Below, one piece after another: positions 13,250 to 25,900 of a stretch of 64,000 bases of DNA. This DNA is from Arenicola marina (taxonomy: Eukaryota; Annelida; Polychaeta; Arenicolidae): contig OZ025263.1 of assembly GCA_964019135.1 (NCBI GenBank), positions 28,705,639 to 28,769,638 on the forward strand, written 5' to 3'. The first letter of the stretch is position 1; each line of letters starts with the position of its first letter. The notes beneath the pieces are model-generated. The model was not told the origin of the DNA. It saw only the letters and a program-made list of their open reading frames with translations, and did no database searches. Made by a program: the position numbers and the translations under genes.

Positions 13250-13800
13250 TAAATCTTGATGAACACATGCCTAATTATACAGCTTTGCTAATCTTCGATG
13301 AGTGCATACCGAATTATACAGCATTTAATGAGTAAATATCAATTTAGACAGCATTGCTAGTATTGGATGAGTACATGCAAATTTATACAGCATTCGACGA
13401 GTACTTGTCGAATTATACAGCATTGCTAATATTGGATGAGTGCATACCGAATTATGCAGAACTTGATGAGTACATGTCGAGTTATGCAGTGTTGTTAATC
13501 TTCGATGAGTAGGTACCGAATTATATAGCATTGCTCATATTTGATGAGTACATACGAATTATACAACATTTGTTGAGTACTTTTTGATGAATGCATACCG
13601 AAATAAGCAGCATCTGATGAGTTCATGTTATACAGCATTGCTAATCTTTTTTGGGTACATACCGAATTATACAGCATTTGATGAGTAGATATCGATTTAT
13701 ACAACATTGATAATATTTGATCAGTAACGTTACATACCTAATGATGTAGCATTTCATGAGCACATGTCGATTTATACAGCATTGCTAATCTTTGATGAAC
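13250..13800. repeat. Degenerate ~42-bp tandem repeat
   Basis: Unit like CGAATTATACAGCATTGCTA followed by atctttgatgagtacatac, repeated about a dozen times with small indels. Confidence 0.85.
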
Positions 13801-14152
13801 ATTTATTTCATTGTATTGTATAGTAATTGGACCCACAAGGCTTCAAGCCCCCAAGGCTTCAAGTGACAATATTACAACTGTTACAATAATTGCAGTAATC
13901 GCGACCAATCGTTGTCTTCTAATACTGCCAAAGTTTGCAAGTGTGACCATGCATGGCCCTTGTTTGGTGAAAACATGCTTGCACAGTTACTTTAAGAAGC
14001 TCTGACACTCACCCACAATATCACGATGAGGGTAAGAACGCATAGCCATCAATAACTTGTAATTACGTCTCGTAGTGACATATTGTGACACGATTTCAAA
14101 CATGGCTGCATACGATAAATGATAAATAATATATATACATATTATAATTTCT

Positions 14153-14918
14153 TTAAATATAGTTTAATTGTTTCAGCACGTCGTTGCATTCCCTAAGGAT
14201 CCTTGAATGTAAATTATCACCAATTAGATTTCTCCACTGAAAAGCTGTTTGTGTTGAGTTTTTTCTCGTCGTTCCCAGGGCATTGGAATCGCTCTGGGCA
14301 GCTGTGCTATTCGCCAACCAATGCTGCACGTCACTCTCTAATTCTAATCCGACAAATTCAAACATCTTTCGAGTTATTTCCTGCGGATCTACGGCCAGAT
14401 CTTCGTAACGAACTCGCAGCGTTCTTTTTGGATGTTGCGAGGAATACACGCTCCACCATTCGAGGTCATCGCGCATGCGTTGACACATATCTGCCACTAT
14501 GACCATGGCTTCGTTGATCAACTTTGAAGATGCTTTATTAAAGGATCGCGTCTTAAGTAGGAAGGGCGCTCGTGAAAGAAACATTCCCCTTGGATCACGA
14601 ACGTAGTGGATTATAAATAAATTGTCGTCTCTTTCCAAAAGAGGTCCGGCTATGTATGTCGGGACTCGAATAGATTTTACCACTCGAAAATTTGACTCCT
14701 TACATGGTTCTGTCAGAAGATGGCCACAACGCTGCGTTTTGAGTTTTGACCTTAGTCGTTCTGGTCGTGGGTTGTAGCAGTTCGCATACGCTTCCGCCTT
14801 AACGGATTTATTCCACTTGAGGAGGAAGTAGTTAGTCAAGGTATCATATGCAAAGGAACAATTGAGCGTATTTATCACATCCTCGCTCACCCGATCTTGA
14901 AGTTCCATAGGCAAATGA
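14153..14918 (-). CDS. Sulfotransferase exon D: 3'-PB motif and C-terminus
   Basis: Acceptor TTTCTTTCGATTGCAG before 14918, stop TAA at 14155-14153. It encodes 254 residues containing VKSIRV, FIIHYVRDPRG (3'-phosphate binding motif), paired cysteines of the luminal domain, RYEDLAVDPQEITRKMFEFVG and several NST-type sites near the C-terminus. This is the largest exon and the surest evidence for the family. Confidence 0.92.
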
Positions 14919-17179
14919 CTGCAATCGAAAGAAAAAGAGTGTACAACCAAAGCAACTGACATGAGATTTAACCTGTATATTTGTGACATCAGTTGCACGG
15001 AGCTCTTAGAATATCGTTATGCAATAAATTGTATTGATATTGTGAGTTGACGTTAGAAATCTGCATTTTGTTATGGAAATTACAAACATATTTTATTGAC
15101 CTTACTCCTGTAGTATTGGCCATTAATACATTGCAGCATGTAGTTTGGGTCAAAGACAATAGGCGCGAATCTAGGATATTGAAAAATCATCCTGCGTACG
15201 ATAATCGTGTCCAATCCATCGAAAACAAGTGCAACAATGCTTTTTAGGTTGACCTTGGCTAACACTTCATCATTTGTTAGATTGTTTTACCACGATATAA
15301 CGAAATATTACGCAGGCCAAAAAAAATTGTCTTTCTTTTTCACGTATGTAGTCAAAGTTTTGCAGCCTGAGCACTGGGTGCGACGAATATAAGCCTTATA
15401 AATTAGAAATTTGTTGCGAATGGTTAGCTTTGAGATTTGGCTGCCTCACAAATGCAAGCATTTTTGCGTCATCCATGGATACATTTTCCATATGGTACTT
15501 ACCGAATACGAAAATGTATTTACCACCTTTAAAGGCACATATCAAACTACTAGAGGCATGTTATTATAGACGCCTTTGAAAAGGCGACAACAAGTTACTT
15601 TCAACAATTGCTCAGCATTTATAGCAATGCCACATATAACTGTGGCACGAAGTCATTGGTACAGCGACGGACATCGTAAATATAGATAATATATCATATT
15701 TGATCAAATGCAATTATGTGCAGCCGCGCAGTCTTCCTAAAATATATTACTCGACATATAAAATACCTTTATATATGTAACAAGACTCACTCATACTCTA
15801 TGGATTTAAACAAGAAATGCGTTGCATCTGGGGATAGGGGTGGGGGGGGGGGGTTACCAGCGGCTCACCTGTAGGTTTTCTTCCAGTCTTTCACCAGTGA
15901 ATCTTGAACAATATCCATGTCAGCGGCGATAAATCCGGCATTCGTGACTAGCAATTCGCCCGCCTCAAAAGTTGACCTGATCTGCTTAAATATGCCGTGA
16001 AACGGCTCGAATCTGTCGAAGGAAGAACACATGCATTCCGATATGAGAAACGTATAAGCTACTATTACTTTATCAAGTAACGTAATATTATCCGCGTCAC
16101 TTTCACCAACTTTGTATGCGTGTGCATAATACATGTAGAAACTGCTCATACAAGTTTCCTATGAGTTATATATGGAGTATCGGTTTAATAGACCCTGCAA
16201 TTTTTATAATTTTGGTCCTACATAGGCATAACACACCTTGGTAAAAACATTCTGATCAGGTCAACACCAACCAATTAAAGCGCACTTCAATAAAAATGCA
16301 TCGCGTATCCCCTTAACTAACCCCCCACTTTATGTCAAAAAAATTGCACTTACAAATAGAACACCTCCTTGTGGTGGTTAAAAATGTCACCCAAGAAAGA
16401 AGATCCCCCACGATGGTAGGCCATCAACAAAACCTTCTTCGTATCGATAGAGACGACGGCATTTCCGGTTGCTCGCACCAGGGGAGCTGTGACGTCATCG
16501 GTGCTTTCACTGGCAATTGTTACGTTCAATGCGCTTGAAGCGTTCTTGGGAATTGGCTTATAACTCACTTCAATCTCCTCGGGCGTCGTAAAGGAAGTAT
16601 TCTCTGTGTGAGGAATGCTCACACGGGAACCTTTCAACTGCAAATAATTAGAGGTCAGTATTCTTTGTTCCTCCACTTCCTGGGGAATATCATGGCACAA
16701 TAAGAAGTAAACACATAATACAAAGATTGATGAACCAAGTAAAATAATTCGTTTCAATTGCAGCTAGAGCTTACGCTCTCTAGCACCAAAGATATTATAT
16801 TATAGTATTCTTTGTTCCTCCACTTCCTGGGGAATATCATGGCACGATAAGAAGTAAACACATAATACAAAGATTGATGAACCAAGTAAAATAATTCGTT
16901 CCAATTGCAGCTAGAGCTTACGCTCTCTAGCACCAAAGATATTATCGTAATTATCATCAACAGATAATTGCACACATTACGTACATACAGCAACTTATAC
17001 ATTTAGGGAAATACCATTGTTAATTACCACGTGTGGAAATGTTGCAAATTACTTAACGTGCCATTTATATTACCTTTGTATACTTGATGCGACTGCTATG
17101 ATCTATTGGTAGAAGACGCATGGCAAGCAACAGGAGACAAACAGCAAACAGTGCAACCGCCGTTCTCCCACCTTTACAC
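14153..17179 (-). CDS. Carbohydrate sulfotransferase, CHST1/CHST3-like (four exons, first exon missing)
   Basis: Golgi type II membrane enzyme that transfers sulfate from PAPS to a hydroxyl of GlcNAc, Gal or GalNAc in glycans. Spliced coding exons on the minus strand are 17179-17074, 16637-16354, 16012-15869 and 14918-14153; phases agree at every junction. The first exon supplies a hydrophobic signal anchor (AVALFAVCLLLLAM). The second gives a stem with N-glycosylation sites and the 5'-phosphosulfate loop YHRGGSSFLGDIFN. The third continues with FEPFHGIF. The last carries the 3'-phosphate motif HYVRDPRG and the usual RYEDLAVDP stretch, ending in TAA. The visible part totals about 432 residues, close to family size (CHST1 and CHST3 are roughly 410-480). 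The first exon starts with one nucleotide of a split codon, so an upstream exon with the start codon should exist; I did not find it. The acceptor substrate cannot be told from sequence. Family is certain, subfamily likely. Confidence 0.9.
15869..16012 (-). CDS. Sulfotransferase exon C
   Basis: Pyrimidine-rich acceptor TTCTTCCTTCGACAG before 16012; donor ACAG/GTGAGC after 15869. The first base completes a Leu codon with exon B, giving VFYLFEPFHGIF across the junction, matching the family's VFYLYEP block. The remaining 47 codons run to DWKKTY and leave two bases (AG) that exon D completes as Ser. Confidence 0.85.
16354..16637 (-). CDS. Sulfotransferase exon B: stem and 5'-PSB motif
   Basis: Acceptor CTAATTATTTGCAG (with a branch-point-like CTAAT) before 16637; donor TTT/GTAAGT after 16354. 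It encodes a stem with NTS, NAS and NVT glycosylation sites and then KKVLLMAYHRGGSSFLGDIF, the PAPS 5'-phosphosulfate binding loop. The open frame continues into the intron upstream, where a second hydrophobic stretch appears (IILLGSSIFVLCVYFLL). That part lies before the good acceptor, starts with TTG rather than ATG, and is probably intronic. Confidence 0.85.
16657..16945. repeat. Near-perfect 142-bp tandem duplication in sulfotransferase intron
   Basis: 16657-16798 and 16804-16945 are almost identical, offset 147 bp, differing at only a couple of bases (for example cacaataag against cacgataag). The inner copy reaches to within about 20 bp of the exon B acceptor, so the duplicated piece is the intron end upstream of the branch region. 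The near identity suggests a recent event or an assembly artefact. Confidence 0.9.
17074..17179 (-). CDS. Sulfotransferase exon A: signal anchor
   Basis: Acceptor CTTTTCTGCAG precedes 17179 and donor AAAG/GTAATA follows 17074. After one carried-over base it reads 35 codons: a short cytoplasmic part (CKGGRT), a leucine-rich membrane segment and a polar stem start (IDHSSRIKYTK). It ends in phase 0 and joins in frame to exon B. An internal GCCATGC could act as a start but would remove the membrane anchor, so an upstream start exon is preferred. Confidence 0.75.
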
Positions 17180-18210
17180 CTGCAGAAAAGAGAAAAAGTG
17201 TCTTTATTGCAGTTCTGAAATTATCCAATTTGTTTGATGGCTTTTCTATCCTAAATACACTGATGCTCAATGTCTTTTCCTGCTTTTTAAAATCTCATTT
17301 TCAGCAACGTGTTCACATAAGTGAGACCAAATATGTCTTCAGCCGCCATATTGGATTTGCAAAATGGTCATCTCATATATTCTTTTATATATATTAGATT
17401 TTAATTGGCCTACAATAGACTCATATACTTTGTCGGTCAACAGCAATATTTCTATTTGACTTTTATATACCGACGTTAAATAAAACTTATTTTAAAAGTT
17501 TATAAGACTTTATAAAAGTCTTATTTTATCCTATCATATAAATAGCGTAATTAATATATTTTCATTTTTATGAACCCGTCTGGCAGTTTTGTCAGTGTCA
17601 GCCATATTGGACCAGCCGCTCCGCTGTGCCCTCACCTCCCAAAGGTCAACGTTTTACTGCGCTACTGTTCTTAATAATGATGTAATTATGAAACGGCTTT
17701 TAGGCGTCAAGCAGGTCCAGTAGAGATCAATGTCATCGACTGCGTGAACTAAACTGACGATCTGAGGTTCGGTATAAGCTGGACAGTCCTGCAGCAAATA
17801 TTGGCGAATAAGGCTTTGGGGGAGATGAGTGTAGTAAGTCTAGCGTCTTCTATAGAACCAGGAACCAAATTAGGAATTGTGTCACACAACGGTTTATAAT
17901 AGCCATGAACTATAATTTCCGCAGCTCTCCACGTGGCATGTGCCCGGGGAGGGGGAGGGGGGGGGGTATCTCAACGTAATTGACTACTGGGGACGTGCCG
18001 CTGGCAAGGGTGTCTTTTTCGTGCATGTTGGTACGCCAATAGGTCCTTGCTGAGGCAGCATCAATGAAAAAGTCACTGATATTGTATCTACATGGACGTA
18101 GGAAGATTGTGGCGATTGAGGGTGGGGGGCACAACCAATACGTACCAGGTCCTATATAGGCCCTGCTATGACGCGCCAATACAAGATGTTTCAACTTTAT
18201 CGTGAGGTTT
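17180..18210. other. Upstream flank of sulfotransferase, start exon not found
   Basis: The missing first exon of the sulfotransferase is expected here or further upstream. I found no ATG with a phase-matching donor that stands out. Confidence 0.4.
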
Positions 18211-18440
18211 CAGGGGCGGATCTAGGAATTTGCCAAGGGGGGGGGGGATTGCTCTTTGAAAACTTGCGACCGGGGTGGGAGAGGGTTCGGGCAAGCGGAC
18301 TTTAACGGTGTCTGTTCAGGTTCATGTGAATTATTGTGGGGTGGGGGGGGGGGCACAAAGATACCTGTGCCTCCCCAATATTTTGTTTAGGGGGGGCACG
18401 TGCCCCGGATGCCCCCCCGGTTCCTCCGCCTATGATTTAC
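18211..18440. mobile_element. Poly-G MITE fragments, two families abutting
   Basis: Starts caggggcggatctaggaatttgcc with gaaaacttgcgaccgg inside. No matching right end. 18330-18440 is a fragment of the gcacgtgcccc family found at 20549. Confidence 0.65.
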
Positions 18441-18685
18441 TATAGTCCGTACATAGATATATTTATTAAGAACGTCATGTCTTATAGTCCATGCTCTATT
18501 GCTTGATACCTGGAAATTTTGAACAGTGTGACCTACATGACCTCTTTGCCGTTTGAACTGCCGCAAGGTCAAAGCAGGCAGGGGCCAAGCTAGTTTCTCG
18601 TATATAAATGACGCAATCCTAAGGATTTTCGTCTTGAAACGTAGATTTTGTCAAAGTTCATGTTCTTGTAATATTATAAAGTTCA

Positions 18686-18866
18686 GGGAGAGTGGAGCCA
18701 TGTCTCCCCGGGGTAACCCCCTACTCTTTGCGAAGAAGGACATTAAAATATTTATCTTGCGATCACACAGACATGGCCACAGCGGGGCTCGAACCAGCGA
18801 TCCACATGCCGTTAGGCTCTGACGTGGCCAGAGCGAATGATCTAACCCACTGAGCTATCGAGGCGA
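18686..18866 (-). mobile_element. tRNA-derived SINE copy (family A)
   Basis: Read on the minus strand the element opens with an A box (TAGCTCAGTGGGTTAGA) and a B box (GGTTCGAGCCC), the internal RNA polymerase III promoter of tRNA-derived SINEs. These are followed by a shared body: GCTGTGGCCATGTCTGTGTG, GATAAAGATCCC, GAAGGACAT..., then GTAGGGGGTTACCCC. In longer copies the tail is CTCTCCCTTCCTTCTCCCATTGACGCGATATGACC...AAAGCGTCCTGAATATACAACC. This copy lacks the tail end. Confidence 0.85.
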
Positions 18867-19611
18867 TCGCCCACGATTACTGGCACGTACATAGTGTATT
18901 GCCATAACAATTTTTAAAGAAAAACAAGATGACGGGAGATCAGAACGCTCGCCTTGAAGCCGCTGACCCTGAACGCATATAAGAATCAATACCCATGTGT
19001 ATTTGCGTACTGCCTTCACACAGAGATACAGCTTTATTCCTGGCTCCGGACCACGTATGCATTTTTATTCACCTATTATCTGACAAATAATTCCTTGGGT
19101 CAGCCAACCATGTAATTTCATCGACATGCCAGTGATGGATGGCAGGTTGATTATAGAGACCGTATAACGCAAGGTGACAGATGTGATAACTGACTCAGGT
19201 GATCTGCGAGATAATCCATATCGGATTAATCGGTAAGATGGACTCCATTTACAATCTAATGTTCTTGTCAATATATATGTCAATGACTTTGTTCCAATGT
19301 AGTCTCATACGGATTTGATAGACATTTTGAATGCGCGAACGTTAGAATAATTTTTCTATTTCCGTTGCAGCTGCGCGATTTGAGAACAAAAATAACCACT
19401 TTCTCGATCTCCACCTATTTGTTAGGCACATTCTTTGTAAAATGATACCTTCGCATCCTTTCGTCCATAGTTGCAGTCAAAGTCAATTTATTTAATGGCC
19501 TCCATTTATTTCCAATCTATGTCTGCAAGTAAACACTTTTACTGTAGTTAAAAGCCACTACGATTTCCATAAAGCGTAAACACCTTTCCCTTTCTGTTCT
19601 CTCCTATCACT

Positions 19612-19945
19612 TCCATTCTCTCTGTACCCTGAGCACTCCCATTCTCTCTGTACCCTGAGCACCCCATTCTCTCTGTACCCTGAGCACCCCATTCTCTCTG
19701 TACCCTGAGCACTCCCATTCTCTCTGTACCCTGAGCACTCCCATTTTCTCTCTATCCTGAGCACTCCCATTCTCTCTGTACCCTGAGCACTCCCATTCTC
19801 TCTGTACCCTGAGCACCCCATTATCTCTGTACCCTGAGCACTCCCATTTTCTCTCTATCCTGAGCACTCCCATTATCTCCGTACCCTGAACACCCCCATT
19901 CTCTCTGTACCCTGAGCACTCCCATTCTCTCTGTACCCTGACTAT
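19612..19945. repeat. 24-bp minisatellite
   Basis: About 14 copies of CTCTCTGTACCCTGAGCACTCCCATT with 22- to 24-bp variants. Apparent minus-strand peptides (GYRENGSAQ) are repeat artefacts. Confidence 0.9.
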
Positions 19946-20548
19946 TCCCATTTTCATTTTACTCATTCCTTGTATTTTCATTCACTTCTTTTACTCTCTC
20001 CTGGACCTCTCACGTCCTCATATTATACCCCTGTACGTGGCACTCTCATTCCCTCTTTATCCCCTCTTGGTACTCGCGTGTCGCGCTTGTCCACTCATGA
20101 ACCTCCCATTCCCTACATTGTTTTCCTGACAGTCCCATTTCCTTATTATTCTCCCCATGCACTCTCATTCTCTTCGCATCTCTCCACAATTCTCTTCCTA
20201 TTGCATTCTAGCTTCACCATGCCGTCGTCATCCTCAATGACATTACATTAAGATCTCCATATATTGTTATTGGAAATGCAATGTAGTTTTAGCAATGTAC
20301 GTCGTAAAAATGTCGACCTTTGTCCTTCTCCACTTTCATCATCATGACTTCATATTTAGTTTCTTTGAATTTACACAATATTAACCTCTGCGGCATTGTA
20401 GAATAAATACTCGATTAAATACACCCCTAAATTAGATGCCAACACCAGGCTTTCTATTATTTATTCTTTCTACCAAAACGCACCATCTCCCACCCCCATC
20501 TTTGTCAAAAAGTGTCCAAGGGCCCTGCTTTTTTTATATCCTCAACAT

Positions 20549-20813
20549 CCATAGGCGTGTCCAGGGCGGGAGGGGGGGGGGGGCACAAGGGGCACGTGCC
20601 CCCGCTTTCAGACCCTAAAGTATATCTGTGCCCCCCCCTTTTCAAAATCTGTACCCCCCCCGGTCGTCAAAAAATAATGGAACCCTTGGGTCGCAATTTA
20701 GTTTAGGCCCCCCCCCCCGTCGCAAGATTGCATCAGTGTGCCCCCCCCCCCCCCGGTCGTCAATATCTCTTTATTGTGCTCCCCCTCTCAAGGATTCCTG
20801 CACACGCCCCTGA
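20549..20813. mobile_element. Poly-G MITE, second family (AGGCGTGTCCAGG ends)
   Basis: Left ataggcgtgtccagggcggg, right ttcctgcacacgcccctga, inverted relatives. The interior repeats gtgccccccc and cggtcgtcaa. Confidence 0.7.
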
Positions 20814-21239
20814 CATCCGTAACGTCCAGGGTTACCATGGATGAAATCTATCAGCTAACAAACTCCCGACGCCATTTTTGCTGCCATGTTGGTTGATGCC
20901 AGTGAATCGTTAATTTTTTGCGGCCATTTTGGAAGCCATGTTTGACAGTGAGCGAAGGTGTTTAGTGTCACACAAAAACAACAGCACACTTTTTGCACAC
21001 TATGCAGTGATAAGCAAAATTTTTTTGGAACCGAAGGTACTGTTTAATTGGTATAGAGCCCCACGTTTTAGGATACCAATCTTTGCTACCGTCTCAGACG
21101 CCATATTGGATTGTGACGACGTTTATACGCCGATGTTGTCAACACTTTTTTTTTCGAAATCCGCGTAAATTTATACATAATGATACACTCCTAAACCGTT
21201 TAACTTTTATATTAAAAAAAATGATATTATTAGGTGTTT

Positions 21240-21480
21240 CCAAGTCATGGCGGCCAGATTGGTTAGCGCACTGGATCGCAGATCAAAGGTCACAGGTTCG
21301 ATTCCGGACCTGGTCACCTATAACACTGGTGAATATTCATCCCTTACATCTTACAACGTCCCGGAAGGTTCCTTTACCCTTGTGTTCAAAAAGGTGGAAT
21401 AAAACACCAATTTCCCTGTCTTTAATGAAACAGTTACAGACAATATTATTGACGAACGCTATGCAGTACAGTTAGACATT
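21240..21480 (+). mobile_element. tRNA-derived SINE
   Basis: Plus strand: AGATTGGTTAGCGCACTGG (A box) and ACAGGTTCGATTCCGG (B box), followed by a non-tRNA body to about 21480. No acceptor-stem pairing. Confidence 0.6.
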
Positions 21481-22288
21481 TTCAATCCAATTTGATAAGT
21501 GGCACTTTACCCGCCATCCGTGTATATAATGAAAACTCGTGAGATGAGCTTGTCTCGGCACTCTGCTGGACGAAGAAAGCGAACGTTTCAAACAGCATCA
21601 ACTTCAAGCATAAGTGCGAGATCGGCCTCACAGCAAGGAAACGCGTCGTCATCCTCATCACATATTCAACGCGATAATTCAACATGATATTCAACGTATT
21701 CAACGTCCAGCCTTGCAGGCATATATTAGTGACAAGGACCTTTGGTGAGGGAGAGTATTCGATTCTATTCGCCAGGATGGACATGGTAAAGTGATTTGCC
21801 TAGAGCTACAATAAGCCCGAAGTAAACATTATAAATGCACGCATATATACATATACACTATATAGGTCTGTTGTTAAATATAACCCATAAAACGCCCGCA
21901 ACAGATGTTGTTACCTTAATAGTACCAAGGCCACTTGTTCAGTCTGAACCGACATACTCATATTAAATGTTCTTTTCCGATCTCCGCGATTAGTAGCCAG
22001 GAATTCTTGGAGATTTGCGATTAGCTGTTGCCAAATTGTTGGGGCTCGCTATCCGTACAATTCCTGGTACGGTACAACGCGAAGACCCTTTGCCTATTTA
22101 CCGCCATTCGTTATAGCAGTCTGTGAATTCCCCGATATTCGCGATATCACTTATAATATGTATTTTTTTCGTGCCCGGCCTTTAACAGTCCTAATCTTGG
22201 AGACTCGATATTGCTCTCCCTTTTTCTTGGGGATTCGCGATTTAGAGGGGGTACCCCCTACCTCCCGGGGGGTATCGGTGGTGAGATT

Positions 22289-22535
22289 GGTTGGTTATTC
22301 CGGACGCTTTAACCACTTTTGGTCATATCGCGTCAATGGGAGCAGGGAGGGAGAGTAGAGCCATGTCTCCAGGGGTAACCCCCTACTCTTTACGAAGAAG
22401 GACATGGGATCTTCATCCTGCGACCACACAGACATGACCACAGCAGGGCTCGAACCACCGATCCACGTGCCATTAGGCTTTCATGTGGCCGGAGCACTCA
22501 AGGCGAGCGCTCTAGCCCAATGAGCTATCGCGCAG
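22289..22535 (-). mobile_element. SINE family A, near full length
   Basis: Carries all parts: A box (agctcattgggctagagc), B box (ggttcgagccc), body and the ggttggttattccggacgctttaacc tail. Confidence 0.87.
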
Positions 22536-22787
22536 GAAACCCCTGGCGTTAGATATGAGGCAAATAAACCGTGCAGACAGAATAAGTGAGATCACTAGGA
22601 CGGTTGGGTTTTTCAATGAACAACTGTTCTACAGTAAAGAGCATGACCGCCTGTCGCCTACTATCAGCCAAATAAATCGGATCCGCCAGCATAGGCTCGA
22701 TAAAGGTCTCACCGATTATCGCCTAATATGTAAAAATACGATGTACATCCGAATGCCATACAGAAAGAACATGGAACAGTGGAGGGT

Positions 22788-22972
22788 GACAGCGGCGGAT
22801 CCATAAAATCTGGATAGGGGGGGGGGGGCGATTTCAGCGTCGGATCCAGATATGCCAGATAGGGGGGTGGGGGGCACCGGGTTAGGTTTTCATATGTTTA
22901 ATGATATTAATTTCGGCCCTAAATATAATATTAATTTCGCCCCCCCCCGCCTCCCCGCTGGATCCGCCCCTG
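22788..22972. mobile_element. Poly-G MITE, possibly nested
   Basis: Two left-end motifs (ggcggatccataaaatctgg; cgtcggatccagatatgcc) and one right end ctggatccgcccctg. Confidence 0.7.
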
Positions 22973-25900
22973 GGTGACAAGCGAAAAGGTACTGACGGAT
23001 GGTGGTTTGGTCCCTGGAGAAATGCACAGCATGCACTGGGATAACACTAACATTCAGCACACTGCCAGATGAAATGCAGCATTACTTACAGGTATCGCAG
23101 CATATCTCTAGTGTTGTAATCCCTCTTCTGAGTAAAACACGTGCCGGTCTTTCGAGCGCTCCGCAGCGAATATGATGAACTCATGCGACGGGTCCTCCCA
23201 ACGAATAACCAGCGTCTGCGCCCATCACTTACTAGAGGCGTCTCGAAGTACGGAGTCCACTAAGTGACACCCTGCAATAAGCAGCTTGGCATATGGCAAA
23301 ATATGCAGCCATTATTTCCTCGTAATGATATCCTGATTGTGACTTGGGAAGCCTTCCAGTTGCCATTCCGACCCCTTCGTTATTATCACCCGCTCTAATG
23401 AGGATTGTTGCCGTTGTGTTTATATGTAGCGTGTATATAGGGATACCGACAGGTGATGTTTATTACGAGCTTCCGTAGAGGCCGACTGCTTACCGCTAGG
23501 CACGCATAAGTCGCTGTTAGTGAGCATTATCGCGCTGTCCATTCGATACAAGCCACCTGTGCCGCCCGAGAGGCAATCCATCATTGGCTGAAGTGTCACC
23601 TGCATGTCAACAGAAGGCGGGCCTAAGATAATTGAGAGTTAACGTAGAGACACAAAATAGAGTTTCCGTGGACTTCAAGGAGGTGTCTCGCAGGTGACAG
23701 CCCGACCCGATCCGACCTGACCCGCCCCTACCACCTGACCCGACCCGACCCGACCCGACCCGACCCGACCCGACCAGACCAGACCAGACCAGACCAGACC
23801 AGACCAGACCAGACCAGACCAGATATGACCCGATAAGCTCAGATCAGATCAGATCCGACCCGACCCGACCCGACCCGACCCGACCCGAGATGGTCATGGC
23901 CTACATGATTATTGGCTCAATCATTGGCTGATTATTGGTTACCAGTTATGTGCAATAAAATTTATGCCCAATATCCCACAACTTCATTGCAAAACGCCGC
24001 TGCATCTAACCTCTTCTCCTCTCCCAGCCTGGAGCAGCTTGTGACGATGGCTATTGATACTCAATGTAACCCGATATATCTTGCGAAGGGGAGGGGCCAG
24101 GTAATCGTCCCCCCCCCCCCCAAACACACACACCTACCATATAGCAGTATCGATATGTATAGCTCATGTACATCTGCCCTGCCATTCTGTCACCCGGTCT
24201 TCCACTTTAATATGGCTTGTGTTGTATGTCTACACCTCATAAGTGCAACTACATGCAATATGACCTTTGGGCAGTTGGAATTTTTGCATTTATTCCTGAT
24301 AATATTTGCAAAAAAGAAGATATTTCCAAAATATGCGACGGATAGCTAAAGCGTTAATTTTATAACTAAAAGATGCTTTGCTAACAATTTTGTACGAGAC
24401 CCGTTGCATAAATATTGTGAGTATAATTTTTTTATTGTCAAAATGCCTAGGTTGGCTATGTCGTCATATCTATATACTGTGTATATACTCCATTTTAAAC
24501 TGCGAAAAGGTTACAGCGATACCCGAATTGTGCTGACGTGCTACGCAAGAAAGCCGGCTGGCCCCACAAAGAAATGCACCATTATAGCACGAAAGTGTGT
24601 CAAACAACATGCCTTTCTAAGGTGTTCGTCATTAAACCCCGATGATTGGCCAGCCTGGCTGGGCTCTGTAAGTAGTTCCGCAGTCATACCATGTTGCACT
24701 CATGCGCACGCGGGCGCCCGGGGCGGCATGTATTAATTAAATGGCAATATATAGATGCCCCGCCAGAAGTAAATGTCATATAAAAAAACGCACAAAATAC
24801 ATGAAAAGTATACATTCGTTGTCTTAGGTTCCCCGCTCTTACTTGCACCTCGTTCACTGAGCTCCTATGGTTTACGCCGTATCGACTTCAACTCGGGTGT
24901 TCCATGCATAGCAATTTAAAGATCTTTTACCTGAGAATTGACGTTGCGTAAAGTGACACGAGATTAGCAATATTATTTATCAGTTAGAGAATAAGTAACG
25001 CCTCTCTTGTTGTCCAACAAGTAAATTATGTATATTGTCAGCGTGTTGCCTGTTGCAGTTACATCGCGTTGCATGTTTTTTCGAGCACCTCTCACTGAAC
25101 ATATACTGAATATAACCATTTATATATTTTAAATGTTCACGATAATCAGCAAGATTAATTCCATACTTCAGAAATGTTGATACCAGTGATTGCGTACTGG
25201 TGTGATTATGGATGTAATAGAATTGATTCTAGTGGTTTAATATTAAACAACAACAAATATGTCAAAAACTCTTTTCGGTTTAATTTAATAGCAAAAACCC
25301 AAACCAAGTCCACGTTTTCAAACGCTGATAAAGAATTATAGGTTCAGACATGGTTGATAATGCTCGGTTTATGCTTTATCAAATGCGTATTACGGCAAAA
25401 AAAACGTTCCTCTTTATTTTAATATAAAAAAGCGGCATTAAGCATAAGATTTTGTTTAAATTAAACAATTGTTTTATTAATAATTCACATAACGTAAAGG
25501 CCAATATGATCATTAGTAAACAACAAGGTAATGTAATTTCGGTTTTATTATCAATATTGAGTTATGATATATGTATATATCTATATGTACAGTTGTACGA
25601 ATAACAATGCCAGGGCTGTTGATAAGTCATTACTGAGGTTGTGGCCGTGAGGGAGCTCGCAACCGATAATAAATACAAACAAGAAACATAAACACTATTC
25701 TGTAATTAATAAATGGTATTGGCAGGCGGGGTTTTAATGGTAATGATACATGATATAGTTCACGGTAGAGTTTATTTTGAGACGGTGTGGTGACATCAAA
25801 CGACGTTTGAAGAGACAAACAGTTACTACTGGCGCGCCGACATATTTGTATCCAGCAGTGCGCATCCAATAAAACATTTCTAAAAAAAATCTCTATCTTC

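Larger units (their letters stand above)
18867..21239. other. Non-coding
   Basis: Apart from the 24-bp repeat and poly-G MITE listed, only short frames, none recognised. Confidence 0.5.

Noticed and set aside
16638..16757. Hydrophobic N-terminal extension of sulfotransferase exon B as the true protein start
   Set aside because: The frame begins with TTG after an in-frame stop, lies before a strong acceptor, and a better signal anchor exists in the phase-matched exon at 17074-17179.
19558..19981. Minus-strand frames with GYRENGSAQ repeats
   Set aside because: By-product of the 24-bp minisatellite.
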